64,000 nucleotides of DNA, taken from the NCBI RefSeq assembly GCF_051106095.1, contig NC_135787.1, forward strand, positions 172,693,001 through 172,757,000, given 5' to 3'. Position 1 is the first letter of the stretch. Each line of letters opens with the position of its first letter. Position numbers and translations under genes: made by a program. This DNA is from Pogona vitticeps. Taxonomy: Eukaryota > Chordata > Lepidosauria > Squamata > Agamidae. Positions 36,901 to 45,299 of this stretch are shown here, piece by piece. The notes under the pieces were generated by a model. The model ran no database searches. It was given only the letters and a program-made list of their open reading frames with translations, and was not told the DNA's origin.

Positions 36901-39900
36901 CACTCATATATAGGAATACTTCCATGTGCATCCAGTTAAAGTCATTTTGCCTAGTAGGAGCCTTGAATCCCATTAAATTTAACATGGATATTCTAAAAGT
37001 ATACTCACTTCACACAATGATCTATCAGTGAAAAGTTACTTTTTCTAAACCCTGTACATAAACGTTGCTTAGCCGCTGTCTGGTCTTTTTTAATTACAAA
37101 GAGGAGCTGAACAGTCGAAAGGAAGCTCAACACATATTCCAGGCCACTGGGACCGATCTGCCTTGCCAGATCTGGGATTTAAGGTAGGATGCGTTGACAT
37201 GCACGTCTGTGTGCTCAAGTTCTCTTTATAATATTGTTACATTACAACTCTCATTATGCATTCATAATAATCATCCTCATGTGTCATCAAGTCAATTCTG
37301 ACTTGCAGCGATCCTTTTAAGGTTTTTCCAGGTAGAGAATACTTAGAAGTGGTTGACCCTTCCCTTCTTCTGGTAGCATCCTTGGACTGTGCAGCTTGCC
37401 CAGCGCCACACAGGCTTGTTCTTTTCCCAGTGGGGAATCAAACTCCCAACCTTTTTGCTCCACAGCCAGATACCTAAACGACTGAGCTATCCACTCAGTT
37501 GACATAGGGAGAGCCAAAATTGAAGTGGAGAATACAGTGGTTCCTCGCTAGACAGTTACCCCGCATGACAGTTTTTTCGTTAGACGCTGACTTTTTGCAA
37601 TTGCTGTAGCGATTCGCAAAACAGTGATTCCTATGAGAATTTCGCTGGACAACGTTTTGTCCGTGCTTTGCAAACCAATTTTCGCTAGACAACGATTTTG
37701 ACAGCTCCCTCCGTGCTCGCAAAATGGGTGTTTTCGGGACCTAAACTTTGCAAGACAGCTATTTAAACAGCTGATCAGCGGGTCGCAAAGTGTCTTTTCT
37801 ATGGCCGATCTTCACTAGACAACGATGATTCTTCCCCATTGGAACGCATTAAACAGGTTTCAGTGCATTCCAATGGGGAAATGCTTTTCGCTAGACAATG
37901 ATTTCACTAAACAGCGATTTCAGTGGAACAGATTATCATCATCTAGCGAGGCACCACTGTAATCTTTCCACAAGGACTATCTCCGTGAGATTGGGCAGCC
38001 TGCCTTCCAGAACCTCTGGTAGCCCAGAGAATTCCTTCAGGAAGAGACTCTTCTGTTTTAACTTAATTCTTTCATTCTTTAAAGACCAATTCATTATCTG
38101 TTATTGTTGTTGGTTAAAAATAGACTGTTGATCTCTTTGGAAATGTTTCCAGAAGTTACATCTGTGACACAAGACACAGTTCTATATTTTAATAGTATGA
38201 CTGAATTTCTTTTTCTCCTCTCTGTTGCTGCCTCCAGTAGATACTTAAGGAAACTTTCCTGCTTCTTTCTATTAACTGTTGTTCATAAATTAAAATATTT
38301 GAATGACCTTTTGTAGCACAGATAAATATTGCTGCCATTTCTGAGTTGCATTTTGTATTTTTTTTCCTTTGTAGCTGATCACTGTTCTTCCATCTTCTAA
38401 GGAGTATAAAATGGTCCAGATTAACTTTCTGCGTACATTGCCCAAAGCAACAATTGTGACAATCAAAAGAATCCAGAATGTGGCTCTCTGGGAGGTGTAT
38501 CAATGGTATGTGCAGTATTATAGTAATACTTTGGCATGATTCGTTTCTCTGAAATATTCCAGATTTCCTCCTGCCTAGTAAGAATTCTGAAGATATTACT
38601 GTGTGCTAGGTTAAAAAGATTTGAAGTCTTCTGTTCTGTGATTTTAGTATAGATTTTCAGGAAATGTAATATAATGAGTATATATAAGACAAGAGGCTGG
38701 GAGAGCCCTTCTTGTGCCACTATGGTTATAATAGTTAAAACGTTGGACTCAGGAGGCTTGGGTTCAAATCCCACTCAGGCATGAAGTTCACTAGCCTGAC
38801 CTGGGTCAGTGACACCATCTTCGAATGACGTACTTCACAGGGTTGTTAGGAAGATAATGTTGGGGCGAGACCAGCCATGTATCTTAGCTTGAGTTTATTG
38901 GTGGAAAAACAGCATGTAAGTATAACTAATAAGAAATCAACCACATGGTTTGGGTGGGATTGGGGCCATAGAGCTGCAGGATTGACAATGTAAACCCATT
39001 GTTTTTGTTTGTTTGGGGGTTTTTTTTGTCTTTCCTTTCTGCCATCTGTTCCTTTGCCACGGAGGGATACACCTGATTTGTGCCCTTGAGGGTGTTTTTA
39101 ATATGTAAAAAGATACATGCAGTTATCTCACTTGTCTTTTAAAGTTATATCTATCCCCCACTCAGTGTTCTGCCAAACATTTACCTTAGCTGGTGCAAAG
39201 TTGGCAAAGTTTAGGAAATGATGTGTCCTGCAGCATGGATTTTCTCTCACCCACCACCCTCCTGTTGTTCTGTGGCCAGTCTCATTCATTTTGAAAGTGA
39301 CATCTTGCATCACATCCCAAGGATGACTTAGCAAAAATGTGTTTGTGTTCTTGTATGCACACTGTATTTATGAGCAATCGTTCTGCTGTAATGGCTTCTG
39401 TAATGGTTTGCACTGCAGGCTCTTTTTATTTATTTATTAAACTATTTGTACAGACCATTTAACTCAAACATGGCCCCTAGGCAGTGTAGAAAAAAGAGAA
39501 AGAACAGTAAACAAATGGAAAGAACAGGAAAACAAATGCAGGGTTGCAAACAAAATTTAAAGTAAAGCTAGAGTTAAAACCTCAAACAGTTCCCACCCAA
39601 CAGCTAAAAGGAAAAGGTTATAAAACAAGCAGGAAGGCAAAGCATAGAATAGGCAAAGCAGTAACAAGAAAAGGGGGGACGACACACCAAAAATGCAAAC
39701 CAGCCATAGTTTCACTGCTAATAGTACAGAAAGGAAAAGTAAGTTATGTCCCATACTCTAAATTAAAGAGAAGACTGTACCTACTGAATCTGCTGTGGGA
39801 GAGAGTTCCCAAGGACAGGGACCATCACAGAAGAAACCAGCTTCCTTATTGAGCACAGTGTGATTTTCAACGTAATGCTAGTTGGAAAAAGCCTTCACTA

Positions 39901-41263
39901 AGACATCTTGTGACCAGTAGTGATGGAGGGCTCTCATGAGACTCCTTTGCCCACTCCTAGCTTGATTTTGCCTTAGGGAAGGTTTGACACTCTTCTTTAT
40001 AGGCAGAAAGAACAAATGAAGAAAGCAAATGGAGGAAAGGATGTGGACGAAAGACAGTTGTTTCATGGGACGAGCAAGAGCCATGTCGACGCAATTTGCC
40101 AGCAGAACTTTGACTGGAGAATCTGTGGTGTTCACGGTACAGCTTATGGCAAAGGTAACAATTCTGTTTTGTAATTCGCACTTTTTCTTATATATGTCAT
40201 TGAACTGGATATACTGTTGCCTGAAGCTGACTCACTTCTACATCATTTATGTGGTCTTGATACAACTGGGGAGGCCCACAGGATTATCCAGTATTTCAAG
40301 ATTGTGAATATTCAAGATTAGTAATATAGATGGGATTTACCAAAAAGACTTCTCATGAGAAGAGAAGACTCCCCAGAGTCTCCCCAGAAAAGCCCCTGAT
40401 GTTGGGAAAGTGTGAAGGCAAGAGGAGAAGGGGACAAAAGAGGATGAGATGGTTAGGCAGTGTCATTGAAGCTACCAACATGAATCTGACACAATTCTGG
40501 GAGGCAGTGGAAGACAGGAGGGCCTGGTGTGCTCTGGTCCATGGGGTCACGAAGAGTCGGACACGACTTAACGACTAAACAACAAAAACCAAAAAGTCTG
40601 CTCTAAGAATAGAGTTTGCAGCAGACGGACCATGAAGCCTTTGTGTTTGCACATTTGGTTTGAGACAAAGAATTTTAAAATTCTGTTATTTTGGCTTTAC
40701 AGTAATTGGTATGATGCTTAATATCACAATAAGATTTGAATAAAAACTCAGTGTTTTGCATTAGCAGGATCTTATTAAGATATTGTAGACTACTTGGAAA
40801 CTTGTGAGATGTTTTTCTCAAAGTGTCTGTTGAAAGTTTCGGTGATACCAAATTTGTTTATCAACTTGAGTTTCAGTAAACAACCTCCCTTTTTCTTTTA
40901 TGTCTCTTCCTGCCTCTCCCCCCTCTCTTTTTTTTAGGAAGTTACTTTGCAAGAGATGCCTCATATTCTGATAACTACAGCAAAAGCGATTCTACCATTA
41001 AGACCATGTTTTTGGCCAAAGTTTTGGTGGGAGAGTTTACCTGTGGTTCATCTTCCTATCTTCGCCCTCCGGCCAAAGATAGCAAGAACACTGCCTTCTA
41101 TAACAGTTGTGTGAATGATCTCAAGAATCCATCCATCTTTGTCATCTTTGAGAAACACCAGATTTACCCTGAATACTTGATAGAATACAGTGGACCCTCG
41201 ACTTACAGACGGCTCGACTTACAGACTTTTCTAATTGCAAACTCCTCTGGCCCCAAAATTTAG
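19463..41263 (+). CDS. PARP12: PARP12, mono-ADP-ribosyltransferase, 12 coding exons
   Basis: Spliced gene. Exons: 19463-19806, 21517-21652, 25941-26202, 27368-27469, 28257-28380, 29740-29935, 33975-34095, 35148-35244, 37102-37183, 38375-38505, 40003-40154, 40938-41263. All introns are GT-AG and phases join without a break, giving 690 residues. Order of parts: CCCH zinc fingers (about residues 80-220), a further Cys/His finger (about 270-290), two WWE modules (about 290-450), and the PARP catalytic domain (about 485-666). The catalytic triad reads H553 (in FHGTS), Y585 (GSYFARD) and I649 (PSIFVIF), the H-Y-I set of mono-ADP-ribosyltransferases. In mammals PARP12 is an interferon-induced antiviral and Golgi/stress-granule protein that transfers single ADP-ribose units. 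PARP12 fits better than its relative ZC3HAV1 because of YNKGDGP, HNLSVL and the full H-Y-I triad. The last 24 residues are transposon-derived. A second exon 1 lies upstream at 8333. Confidence 0.95.
20405..20490 (+). mobile_element. RTE-type LINE fragment at unit 2 right border
   Basis: gttgaaggcagcaggaaaat...gacttcgcattagatggatt is the RTE block also seen inside each unit (7718, 18849). The homology between units ends inside it, after gttgaaggc. Confidence 0.6.
20560..21250. repeat. Dispersed repeat, unassigned family, copy A (intron 1)
   Basis: Shares blocks with 28545-29150, for example ctgtctggatctttctcatgg / gggagaagaaa, attgctcaagtgcaagata and ...gtgtagtca. Probably a non-autonomous DNA transposon, but I cannot name it. 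Confidence 0.55.
21517..21652 (+). CDS. PARP12: PARP12 exon 2
   Basis: Follows the acceptor TTTCAG and ends at GAG before GTGAGC. It completes the first CCCH finger (C118, H122) and carries the conserved HNLSVL and LCQLLLQNDPSLLPE segments, very close to human PARP12. Phase 2 in, phase 0 out. Confidence 0.93.
21945..22300 (-). mobile_element. L2-like LINE 3' fragment (intron 2)
   Basis: Minus-strand reading gives SKALKLLGSRLSDG and degraded ORF2 C-terminal sequence. On the plus strand it has the typical ...tttagggctttagatgtaag motif. Confidence 0.6.
22440..23265 (-). mobile_element. BovB LINE reverse-transcriptase fragment (intron 2)
   Basis: Minus-strand reading carries RFRRDRGTRDKIANMHWIME, FCFIDYTKAFDGVDRNKL and KMGVPHHVI-like blocks, plus the downstream ISNLRYADDTTL-type region. 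This is the fingers/palm of a BovB (RTE) reverse transcriptase, in degraded frames. Confidence 0.85.
24405..24548 (+). mobile_element. tRNA-derived SINE, 3' part (intron 2)
   Basis: Contains ggccacgtgaccacagtaac, cgctggctctatggcttgga and aaggggaacctttacct; same family as 15949 and 61021, but without the tRNA head. Confidence 0.8.
25040..25172 (-). mobile_element. LINE 3' tail (intron 2)
   Basis: Stretch with ttatttatatatggcatttc, ggaccaagagcggctcacaa and an AT-rich end, like the tail at 49720-49870. It is cut by the MITE that follows. Confidence 0.5.
25175..25597. mobile_element. Tigger/mariner-like MITE (intron 2)
   Basis: Terminal inverted repeats CAGTGGTGCCTCGCATA and TATGCGGGGCACCACTG, flanked by TA on both sides (25173, 25598). 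It is mostly palindromic and CpG-rich. A second internal mirror surrounds ggaacgcattaaacg. Confidence 0.88.
25941..26202 (+). CDS. PARP12: PARP12 exon 3 (CCCH fingers)
   Basis: Acceptor TTTCCAG, donor GTATAT. It encodes YNKGDGPYGSC followed by two Cys/His fingers (ICQYYLQGQCRFG and CRRSHD) and the linker EKLEKWGMS to YDIKNKATVPS. Phase 0 in, phase 1 out. Intronic read-through would stop at 26240 after 12 extra residues, so a short zinc-finger-only isoform is formally possible but unsupported. Confidence 0.94.
27368..27469 (+). CDS. PARP12: PARP12 exon 4
   Basis: Short linker exon after CCTCAG, ending before GTAAGC. It reads ERRENSGQ through a Ser/Asp-rich stretch to DMICLYHIRKSCSFQ, matching the human SERKDSSG / ICLYHIRKSCSFQ segment. 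It opens the last Cys/His finger. Phase 1 in and out. Confidence 0.92.
28257..28380 (+). CDS. PARP12: PARP12 exon 5 (last finger, start of WWE 1)
   Basis: Acceptor ATCTAG, donor GTATAA. Translates as DKCIRVHFHLPYRWQ, then WKDLDNMEKIEQAYCDP. The first part completes the finger; the second is the start of the first WWE module. Phase 1 in, phase 2 out. Confidence 0.93.
28545..29150. repeat. Dispersed repeat, unassigned family, copy B (intron 5)
   Basis: Counterpart of 20560-21250. It contains an internal stem: aagtggcacagcactac near 28803 is mirrored by gtagcactatgccactt near 28863. Confidence 0.55.
29740..29935 (+). CDS. PARP12: PARP12 exon 6 (WWE region)
   Basis: Acceptor TTCCACAG, donor GTAAGT. 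Contains RRLSTASSVTKAPHY and TTDWIWYWKDE, the WWE tryptophans, as in human PARP12. Phase 2 in, phase 0 out. The next intron (about 4 kb) is full of LINE and MITE sequence. Confidence 0.94.
30110..30350 (-). mobile_element. Penelope-like element 3' fragment (intron 6)
   Basis: Minus-strand reading gives NHYVRLHREATEIHKHQHSF followed by NKKESLKLNKA, which resembles the C-terminal GIY-YIG-associated part of Penelope-like retroelements (REAIEI.KH..NFN). It is a short, decayed fossil next to an L2-like end in opposite orientation. Confidence 0.6.
30436..30835 (+). mobile_element. L2-like LINE 3' end (intron 6)
   Basis: Plus-strand LHWLPVANRAQFKVLVLTYK, ALNSLGPGYLKDRLLPYEP and LLKEPSLKEVRG. It is the same subfamily as the insertion at 15109-15593, but older. 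Confidence 0.85.
31085..31250 (-). mobile_element. L2-like LINE 3' tail (intron 6)
   Basis: (TTTA/TTTG)n tract, then taccccgcctgtctgg and ctctaggcggcttcc: a minus-strand tail adjoining the larger L2 that follows. Confidence 0.6.
31253..33700 (-). mobile_element. L2-like LINE with reverse transcriptase (intron 6)
   Basis: Minus strand. A 327-codon open frame (33648-32665) shows RT motifs in order: PIRKKPNLAVDDIGNYRPVA, DPFQSGFRP, LLDISAAFDTVDH, GVPQGSIISP and HQYADDTQLY (catalytic YADD). Degraded continuation frames follow: NPDKTEVLRVGS at 32.7 kb and LKLTRKLQVVQNAAARLL at 32.4 kb. The far 3' end lies near 31.25 kb with the tail ...gtctacttggggcggcttac. It is interrupted by a MITE at 31715-32243. 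5'-truncated. Confidence 0.9.
31715..32243. mobile_element. Composite Tigger-like MITE inside L2 (intron 6)
   Basis: Ends CAGTGGGGTCTCTACTTAAG and CTTAAGTAGAGACCCCACTG with TA on both sides. The L2 sequence resumes cleanly beyond. Another internal end (aagtagaggttccactgcag near 32083-32102) indicates a composite or tandem element. Confidence 0.88.
33738..33912 (+). mobile_element. L2-like LINE 3' tail with tetranucleotide tract
   Basis: ctaagccacccaaatacctt, gggtagtgtgggcggcatat, then (AAAT)n-(GAAT)n-(AAAT)n, ending about 60 bases before PARP12 exon 7. Confidence 0.8.
33975..34095 (+). CDS. PARP12: PARP12 exon 7 (second WWE)
   Basis: Acceptor TTAACAG, donor GTGCAT. Encodes LEKAYQYD and LKFSAGRHEYEIDFK, the end of the second WWE module. 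Phase 0 in, phase 1 out. The open frame runs on into the intron as far as 34220, but the GT donor and the next exon's phase argue for splicing here. Confidence 0.93.
35148..35244 (+). CDS. PARP12: PARP12 exon 8
   Basis: Acceptor CTGTCAG, donor GTGGGT. Reads AMKQKNL, then VCRRPKFVSLKEV, equivalent to human VCRRPKYVSPQDV between the WWE and catalytic parts. Phase 1 in, phase 2 out. Confidence 0.93.
35275..35415 (-). mobile_element. tRNA-derived SINE (intron 8)
   Basis: ctgtaaagctggaagggacc, then ggggaaccgaactcccaact and ...gtctaaaccacccagc: a minus-oriented tRNA-like head with its core. Confidence 0.7.
35784..36183. mobile_element. Tigger-like MITE (intron 8)
   Basis: CAATGGTACCTTAACTTATG ... 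AAGTCGAGGTTCCACTG with TA on each side (35782, 36184). Same family as the elements at 41188 and 46139. Confidence 0.85.
37102..37183 (+). CDS. PARP12: PARP12 exon 9
   Basis: Acceptor ACAAAG, donor GTAGGA. Only this acceptor keeps the frame; using the AG two bases on would give an early stop. Encodes a Ser/Gly-rich linker ending HWDRSALPDLGFK, like human YWDSSALPDPGFQ. Phase 2 in, phase 0 out. Confidence 0.9.
37275..37498 (-). mobile_element. tRNA-derived SINE (intron 9)
   Basis: gtgtcatcaagtcaattctg, gcatccttggactgtgcagc, then ggggaatcaaactcccaacc and ...actgagctatcc, the reverse complement of a tRNA-like head. A relative lies at 62596-62800. Confidence 0.75.
37535..37959. mobile_element. 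Tigger-like MITE (intron 9)
   Basis: CAGTGGTTCCTCGCTAGACA ... TCTAGCGAGGCACCACTG, with TA target duplication (37533, 37960). Largely palindromic. Confidence 0.9.
38375..38505 (+). CDS. PARP12: PARP12 exon 10 (start of catalytic domain)
   Basis: Acceptor CTTTGTAG, donor GTATGT. Reads SSKEYKMVQINFLRTLP and IKRIQNVALWEVYQ, the start of the PARP fold. Phase 0 in, phase 2 out. Confidence 0.94.
38700..38880 (+). mobile_element. MIR-like tRNA SINE (intron 10)
   Basis: ttgggttcaaatcccactca (B box), cctgacctgggtcagtgaca, ttcacagggttgttaggaag: the layout of the old MIR/CORE SINE group. Confidence 0.6.
40003..40154 (+). CDS. PARP12: PARP12 exon 11 (catalytic His)
   Basis: Acceptor TTTATAG, donor GTAACA. 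Encodes ERQLFHGTS with the NAD-binding His (H553), then AICQQNFDWRICGVHGTAYGKG. Phase 2 in, phase 1 out. Nearly identical to human over this stretch. Confidence 0.95.
40317..40595 (+). mobile_element. BovB LINE 3' end (intron 11)
   Basis: Encodes RMRWLGSVIEATNMNLTQFW, then EAVEDRRAWCALVHGVTKSR and TRLND with a stop at 40578. This is the canonical BovB C-terminus (compare ...WRAAVHGVAKSRTRLSD in ruminants). It ends in AACAACAAAAA. Well preserved. Confidence 0.9.
40938..41263 (+). CDS. PARP12: PARP12 exon 12 (catalytic Tyr/Ile, transposon-derived end)
   Basis: Acceptor TTTTTTAG. Carries GSYFARDASYS (Y585), FLAKVLVGEF, RPPAKD and NPSIFVIFEKHQIYPEYLIEY (I649). The host-like sequence stops at residue 666, exactly where a TA-flanked MITE begins at 41188. 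The remaining 24 codons and the TAG at 41261 come from that MITE. Human PARP12 continues about 25 residues after the same point with unrelated sequence, so total length is close to normal. Confidence 0.92.
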
Positions 41264-41460
41264 GTTCGACTTGCAGCCAGAGAATCGACTTACAGACCAG
41301 AAAAAAACCAAAATGGAAAAAAAATGGGAAAAAAAACAGCTGGTTACAGGATTAATCAGTTTTGAATGCATTGTAGGTCAATGGAGACTCGACCTGCAGA
41401 CTTTTCGACCTGCAGCCACCGTTCCAATACGGATTAATTCCGTAAGTAGAGAGTCCACTG
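41188..41460. mobile_element. Tigger-like MITE inside PARP12 exon 12
   Basis: CAGTGGACCCTCGACTTACAG ends mirrored by ...GTAAGTAGAGAGTCCACTG (minor mismatches), with TA at 41186-41187 and 41461-41462. The left TA is the first two bases of a Tyr codon of PARP12. Reading on in frame gives 24 residues and TAG. Confidence 0.9.
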
Positions 41461-41471
41461 TACAAGAAATA

Positions 41472-41635
41472 CCATATTTTTTGCACCATAAGACGCACTT
41501 TTTCCCCACAAAACGGGGGTGGAAAGTCTGTGCGTCTTATGGAGCAAAGAAAACAGATTATATTTTCCTGTTTTCTTCTCCTAAAAAATTGGTGCGTCTT
41601 ATGGAAAGGTGCGTCTTATGGAGCGAAAAATATGG
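41472..41635. mobile_element. mariner-like MITE after PARP12 stop
   Basis: CCATATTTTTTGCACCATAA ... TTATGGAGCGAAAAATATGG with TA on each side. Only nine bases beyond the first MITE's TA. It probably lies in the PARP12 3' UTR. Confidence 0.85.
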
Positions 41636-41639
41636 TAGG

Positions 41640-43130
41640 TAGTGTTCACCTGCATAACACACATTATCACTTACTTCTCTCTGACTTGTGGGCTACTCTC
41701 TGGAAGACTAAATAATGCAGAGTCATTTTCTATGAGGGCTGCCGTGATTAACTGATTTTAGAAATATTTTGATATTGTGCAGATGTACGATCATGCATAC
41801 ATACATAGATACAGATACCGTAATTTTTCATCCTGATAAATGATCAAATCTGCTGGAGATGAATGTCTTCTGAGAAAAGCTACTGTTCCTATTTCACAGG
41901 GGTCGAGTTTTTTTGAGGTGGTCCCTGCTGTGATACTCCTATGTGTCATCCAAAAACAGAGTGCCCTTTTCTTCAGTGTTACTGTATTCAGATTCTAATC
42001 AGTTATTCATGTGACTATTATGAACTTATCAAGTGTGTTTTTTTAAATTCTAGTAACAGCTCACGTAACATATCCTTTAAAAAGCCACTGCTTTAGCTGA
42101 ATTACAAATTGGCTTGTATCTTGAGAGGTTGCCAACATACTTTTGGATAATTTTTAGCTTTTCCCCCCAGCTAACTGCTTCACGGCCAAGATTCCTTTAT
42201 CTGCCGGTATCTCTGCTTTATTGAAATCAGTAGTATTTTAGGATTAAAGTTCACTCAAGTGGACAAGTCTTTTCTATATTTGAAAATGCCTTGTTATAGA
42301 TTCTTATTTATCTCCTCTTCCTAAAAAAAAAACCCAAAAAACCTCAGGCACAAAAGGCCTTTAAGTACAATCCAACAGGGCAGTCCAGTCCTGTTGTTGT
42401 GTATCTTAAGTTCAGCATGAATTGTTGTTACATCTGGGGCCAGCATTAATTTTCTTTCCTGAGGCAGCTGTTTGTAAGTATGGCTGGATTAGCTGCAACT
42501 TCAGGGTTCTTGAGAGCATCTGTTGTTTTCCTTCAGCAGGACAACTGCATCAGGTGTAGGTTTTGTAAATTTCTGCCCTTTATTTTAGTTTTACAGCTCT
42601 TGATTCCTTCCTCTCTTATACCATGTGTACTTTTCGGAGTTTCCACTTATTGCTCATACAGTTCTCCTAACATGTCTTATCGCTGTTGTCACCAACAAAA
42701 TGAACAATCTGGTGGGTAAAATCCATTTTGGAAACATTTTTAACGTGGGTGCACAGGACAAATGTATGGTTGCAGTTTGTTGAGTGAATATATTTAGGCC
42801 CCCCCCCCCCCAGATAACAGTAACAATGTATGGCTGTGTTAATAGCAGTTGTGAGACTCAAGTTGAAACTATAAGCTGTTCATTTTTTTCCTAAAAATGT
42901 ATTTGCCTTTCTTAAATGCAAATTAAAGATGAGAAGATACAAGGCTTTTTTGGGGGTATGTTTTCTAACAACATTGCACCTGTTTCCTGGTTGGTTGTTG
43001 GCAATGGTTTCCCCTTAATATTCTTTTGGTGTCTGGAGATTATTGTATGTGGGATGTGGGTGAAACTCATACTGTTAGCACTGCAGGGATAAGTAACTGT
43101 GCTGATGGGAATTAAATTCAAGTATTGGAG
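41640..43130. other. Intergenic, no gene seen
   Basis: AT-rich sequence between the two genes, with a C(12) run near 42795. It likely includes the PARP12 3' UTR, but I could not fix a polyadenylation site. Confidence 0.4.
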
Positions 43131-43134
43131 CTGG

Positions 43135-43325
43135 TGAGATCCAGTGCTGTAGTAGAGAGGGTGTCAGACTAGGACTCAGGATACCTGGGTTTGAAGCCCT
43201 GCTTACCTATGGAAACCCACACACTGTGCGGTAAAACTGTTCTTTGAATGTCTCAGGGACCTTGAAAACACTATTAGGGCCATCATTAGTCAAAAGTGAC
43301 TTAACAGCACATAACAAAATAGCAA
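43135..43325 (+). mobile_element. tRNA-derived SINE with RTE-type tail
   Basis: gagggtgtcagactaggact, acctgggtttgaagccctgc (B box), tcaaaagtgacttaacagca and a cataacaaa end. This tRNA head plus RTE tail is the Sauria-SINE-like layout. Confidence 0.65.
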
Positions 43326-43644
43326 GTCTATGGATAGATTGGAAAAGTTTTTTTCTTGAAAAGGAAATTTTGGAAAGAGGATCCAGTGGCTTCCTTAGAA
43401 AGTGAGAAGATCTACACTTCCCCAATTCAGAAAGGGAAAGCCAAGTTCAGAAGCTGCGCGTGGATCGCCTTCACTGGAACAGGAATTTTTGGGCCTAAGG
43501 CAGATGTGCATGCCAACATAAATAATGTCTGTCCACTAGGATGCTATTTGTGGTACCTGTGGCATTTTCATTACGCATAATTGCATGCAGTTTGGAACAA
43601 CAAAATGAAGTTCAAATTTGGAAGAAAAAGTAACAGATCTAGCT

Positions 43645-43650
<6 letters not shown>

Positions 43651-43741
<91 letters not shown>
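43651..43741. repeat. (GT)n-(GTAT)n microsatellite
   Basis: About 45 bases of GT followed by about 45 bases of GTAT. Confidence 0.97.
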
Positions 43742-43742
<1 letters not shown>

Positions 43743-43854
43743 GTTCAATTTGAGAGTGGGTTTCAGGTAGGCTGCAAAGATGGGCAATCTCCTTTCCAAA
43801 AAATGAAGTCACATAGCAAAGGAAAGCAAGATAGGAGTCAGTATCTTAACAAGA

Positions 43855-43935
43855 ACAACAGTCTTAGGACTGCATTGCTGGAAGGGACCCTATGGATCAA
43901 ATCCAGCCCCTATCAAGGAGACTACACTATCCCCC
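43855..43935 (-). mobile_element. tRNA-derived SINE fragment
   Basis: actgcattgctggaagggac and ccctatggatcaaatccagc match the core of the SINEs at 35275 and 52660. Confidence 0.55.
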
Positions 43936-43999
43936 AGAAAAGCAAATCCATTGGTTCAGTGGGATTTACAGAAGTCTTGGTTTATTCTTCAACAGTTGG

Positions 44000-45025
44000 T
44001 TAATTTTGTGTAGTTTTAACTGAGAATAGCAATAAGATGTTAACTATCAAGTAATTATCCTCTTCAAATCATAAATCGGTTGCTTTGGAATCTACTGGTA
44101 TGTATCTTTCAGAGGTGGCATGCCATTATATTTTACATAGAATATACTCTGTCAAGAATACCAACTATTTTTATTGGTTCCTGGCTCTAGCGAACATGGC
44201 TGTGCATGTAGGAAATGTCATCTGCCTCATATATAACTAAGGGCAGGTCTTAAAAGAGAAGATTCTCTTGTGCTCTCAGGCTGTACCTACCCAACTCAGG
44301 TTAGTACAAAAGGAGAAATACGATGTAACCTGTGGAACATCAGCAACAGAAGCCTTGGGAAAGACAGTGCTCACTCCTTTCAGTCAGGGAGGGCTTGTAC
44401 GTCCACCTGAAGCATAGGGATAACGTAGACAGAACAGAGATACAAGAAGAATCAGAGTCACGGGTCTCACCAGAAGGCCTAGAAACGAACAGCTGTCCAA
44501 AATAATACTATTTTGTAAATGTAAAAAAATGTGTGTGGATTAAACAGTGAAAAAAGAAAAGCTGGTACTCGCATTTGGTAATCAATAATAGCATTTTAAT
44601 ATGTTTGTTCTCCAAGAAAAGCACTGTTTTAGTCATCCACCAAGCACAGCTTTTAGAAAGCACAGCTTCCAGCTGAGACAAAATAAAAATTCTTCGCTTC
44701 ATTGGTATAATTCATTATAACATTCAATCACAGCAACAGATCTGCACATTTGCTTTCCGGCAATTATCAGGACTCTTTATGTAAGCATCAGATGGGCTCT
44801 GATATTGAGTAAACTGTAACAAATAATATAAATCCTGAACACTTTCCAGCTCTGTTTGGTCTGAAGTAGAATGGGTTGAGGTTGGGTTTGAAAAGAATCA
44901 CCTCCCTCACCTATATACTTCTTTGGATGTAAACTGCAGATTTCTCCTTCCTTAACTATAAAGAGGGAAGACATGACCAAGCAAATGTGGCTTAGCCAGT
45001 TATATCTGTTCCATTCCCGCTATTT
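44000..45025. other. Intergenic, nothing recognised
   Basis: AT-rich, only short frames, no repeat I can name. Confidence 0.4.
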
Positions 45026-45037
45026 AGGTTTCTGTAA

Positions 45038-45215
45038 TCATTAGAGGAGGAGAAGGGGACGACAGATGATGAGATGGTTGGACAGTGTCACCGGAGCGAC
45101 CAACATGAAATTGACCCAACTCCAGGAGGCAGTGGAAGACAGGAGGGCCTGGCGTCCTCGGATCCATGGGGTTACAAAGAGTCGAACATGACTTAACAAC
45201 TAAACAACAACAAAT
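45038..45215 (+). mobile_element. BovB LINE 3' fragment
   Basis: gatgagatggttggacagtg, gaggcagtggaagacaggag, tccatggggttacaaagagt, acttaacaactaaacaacaa. Confidence 0.88.
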
Positions 45216-45299
45216 CATTAAAACAAAAATCCTGTGTTTTTTTACTGCCTTGATTTCCTGGATTTCAGTCTAGGTGAGCTGTTTGTCACTGAAGAAAGT

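Noticed and set aside
19463-41263. Identity as ZC3HAV1 (ZAP) rather than PARP12
   Set aside because: Exons 2-12 match PARP12 segments closely, the catalytic H-Y-I triad is complete (ZAP lacks a working one), and TBXAS1 is adjacent.
41235-41642. 135-codon plus frame after PARP12
   Set aside because: Lies across the two MITEs in another frame; a transposon shadow.
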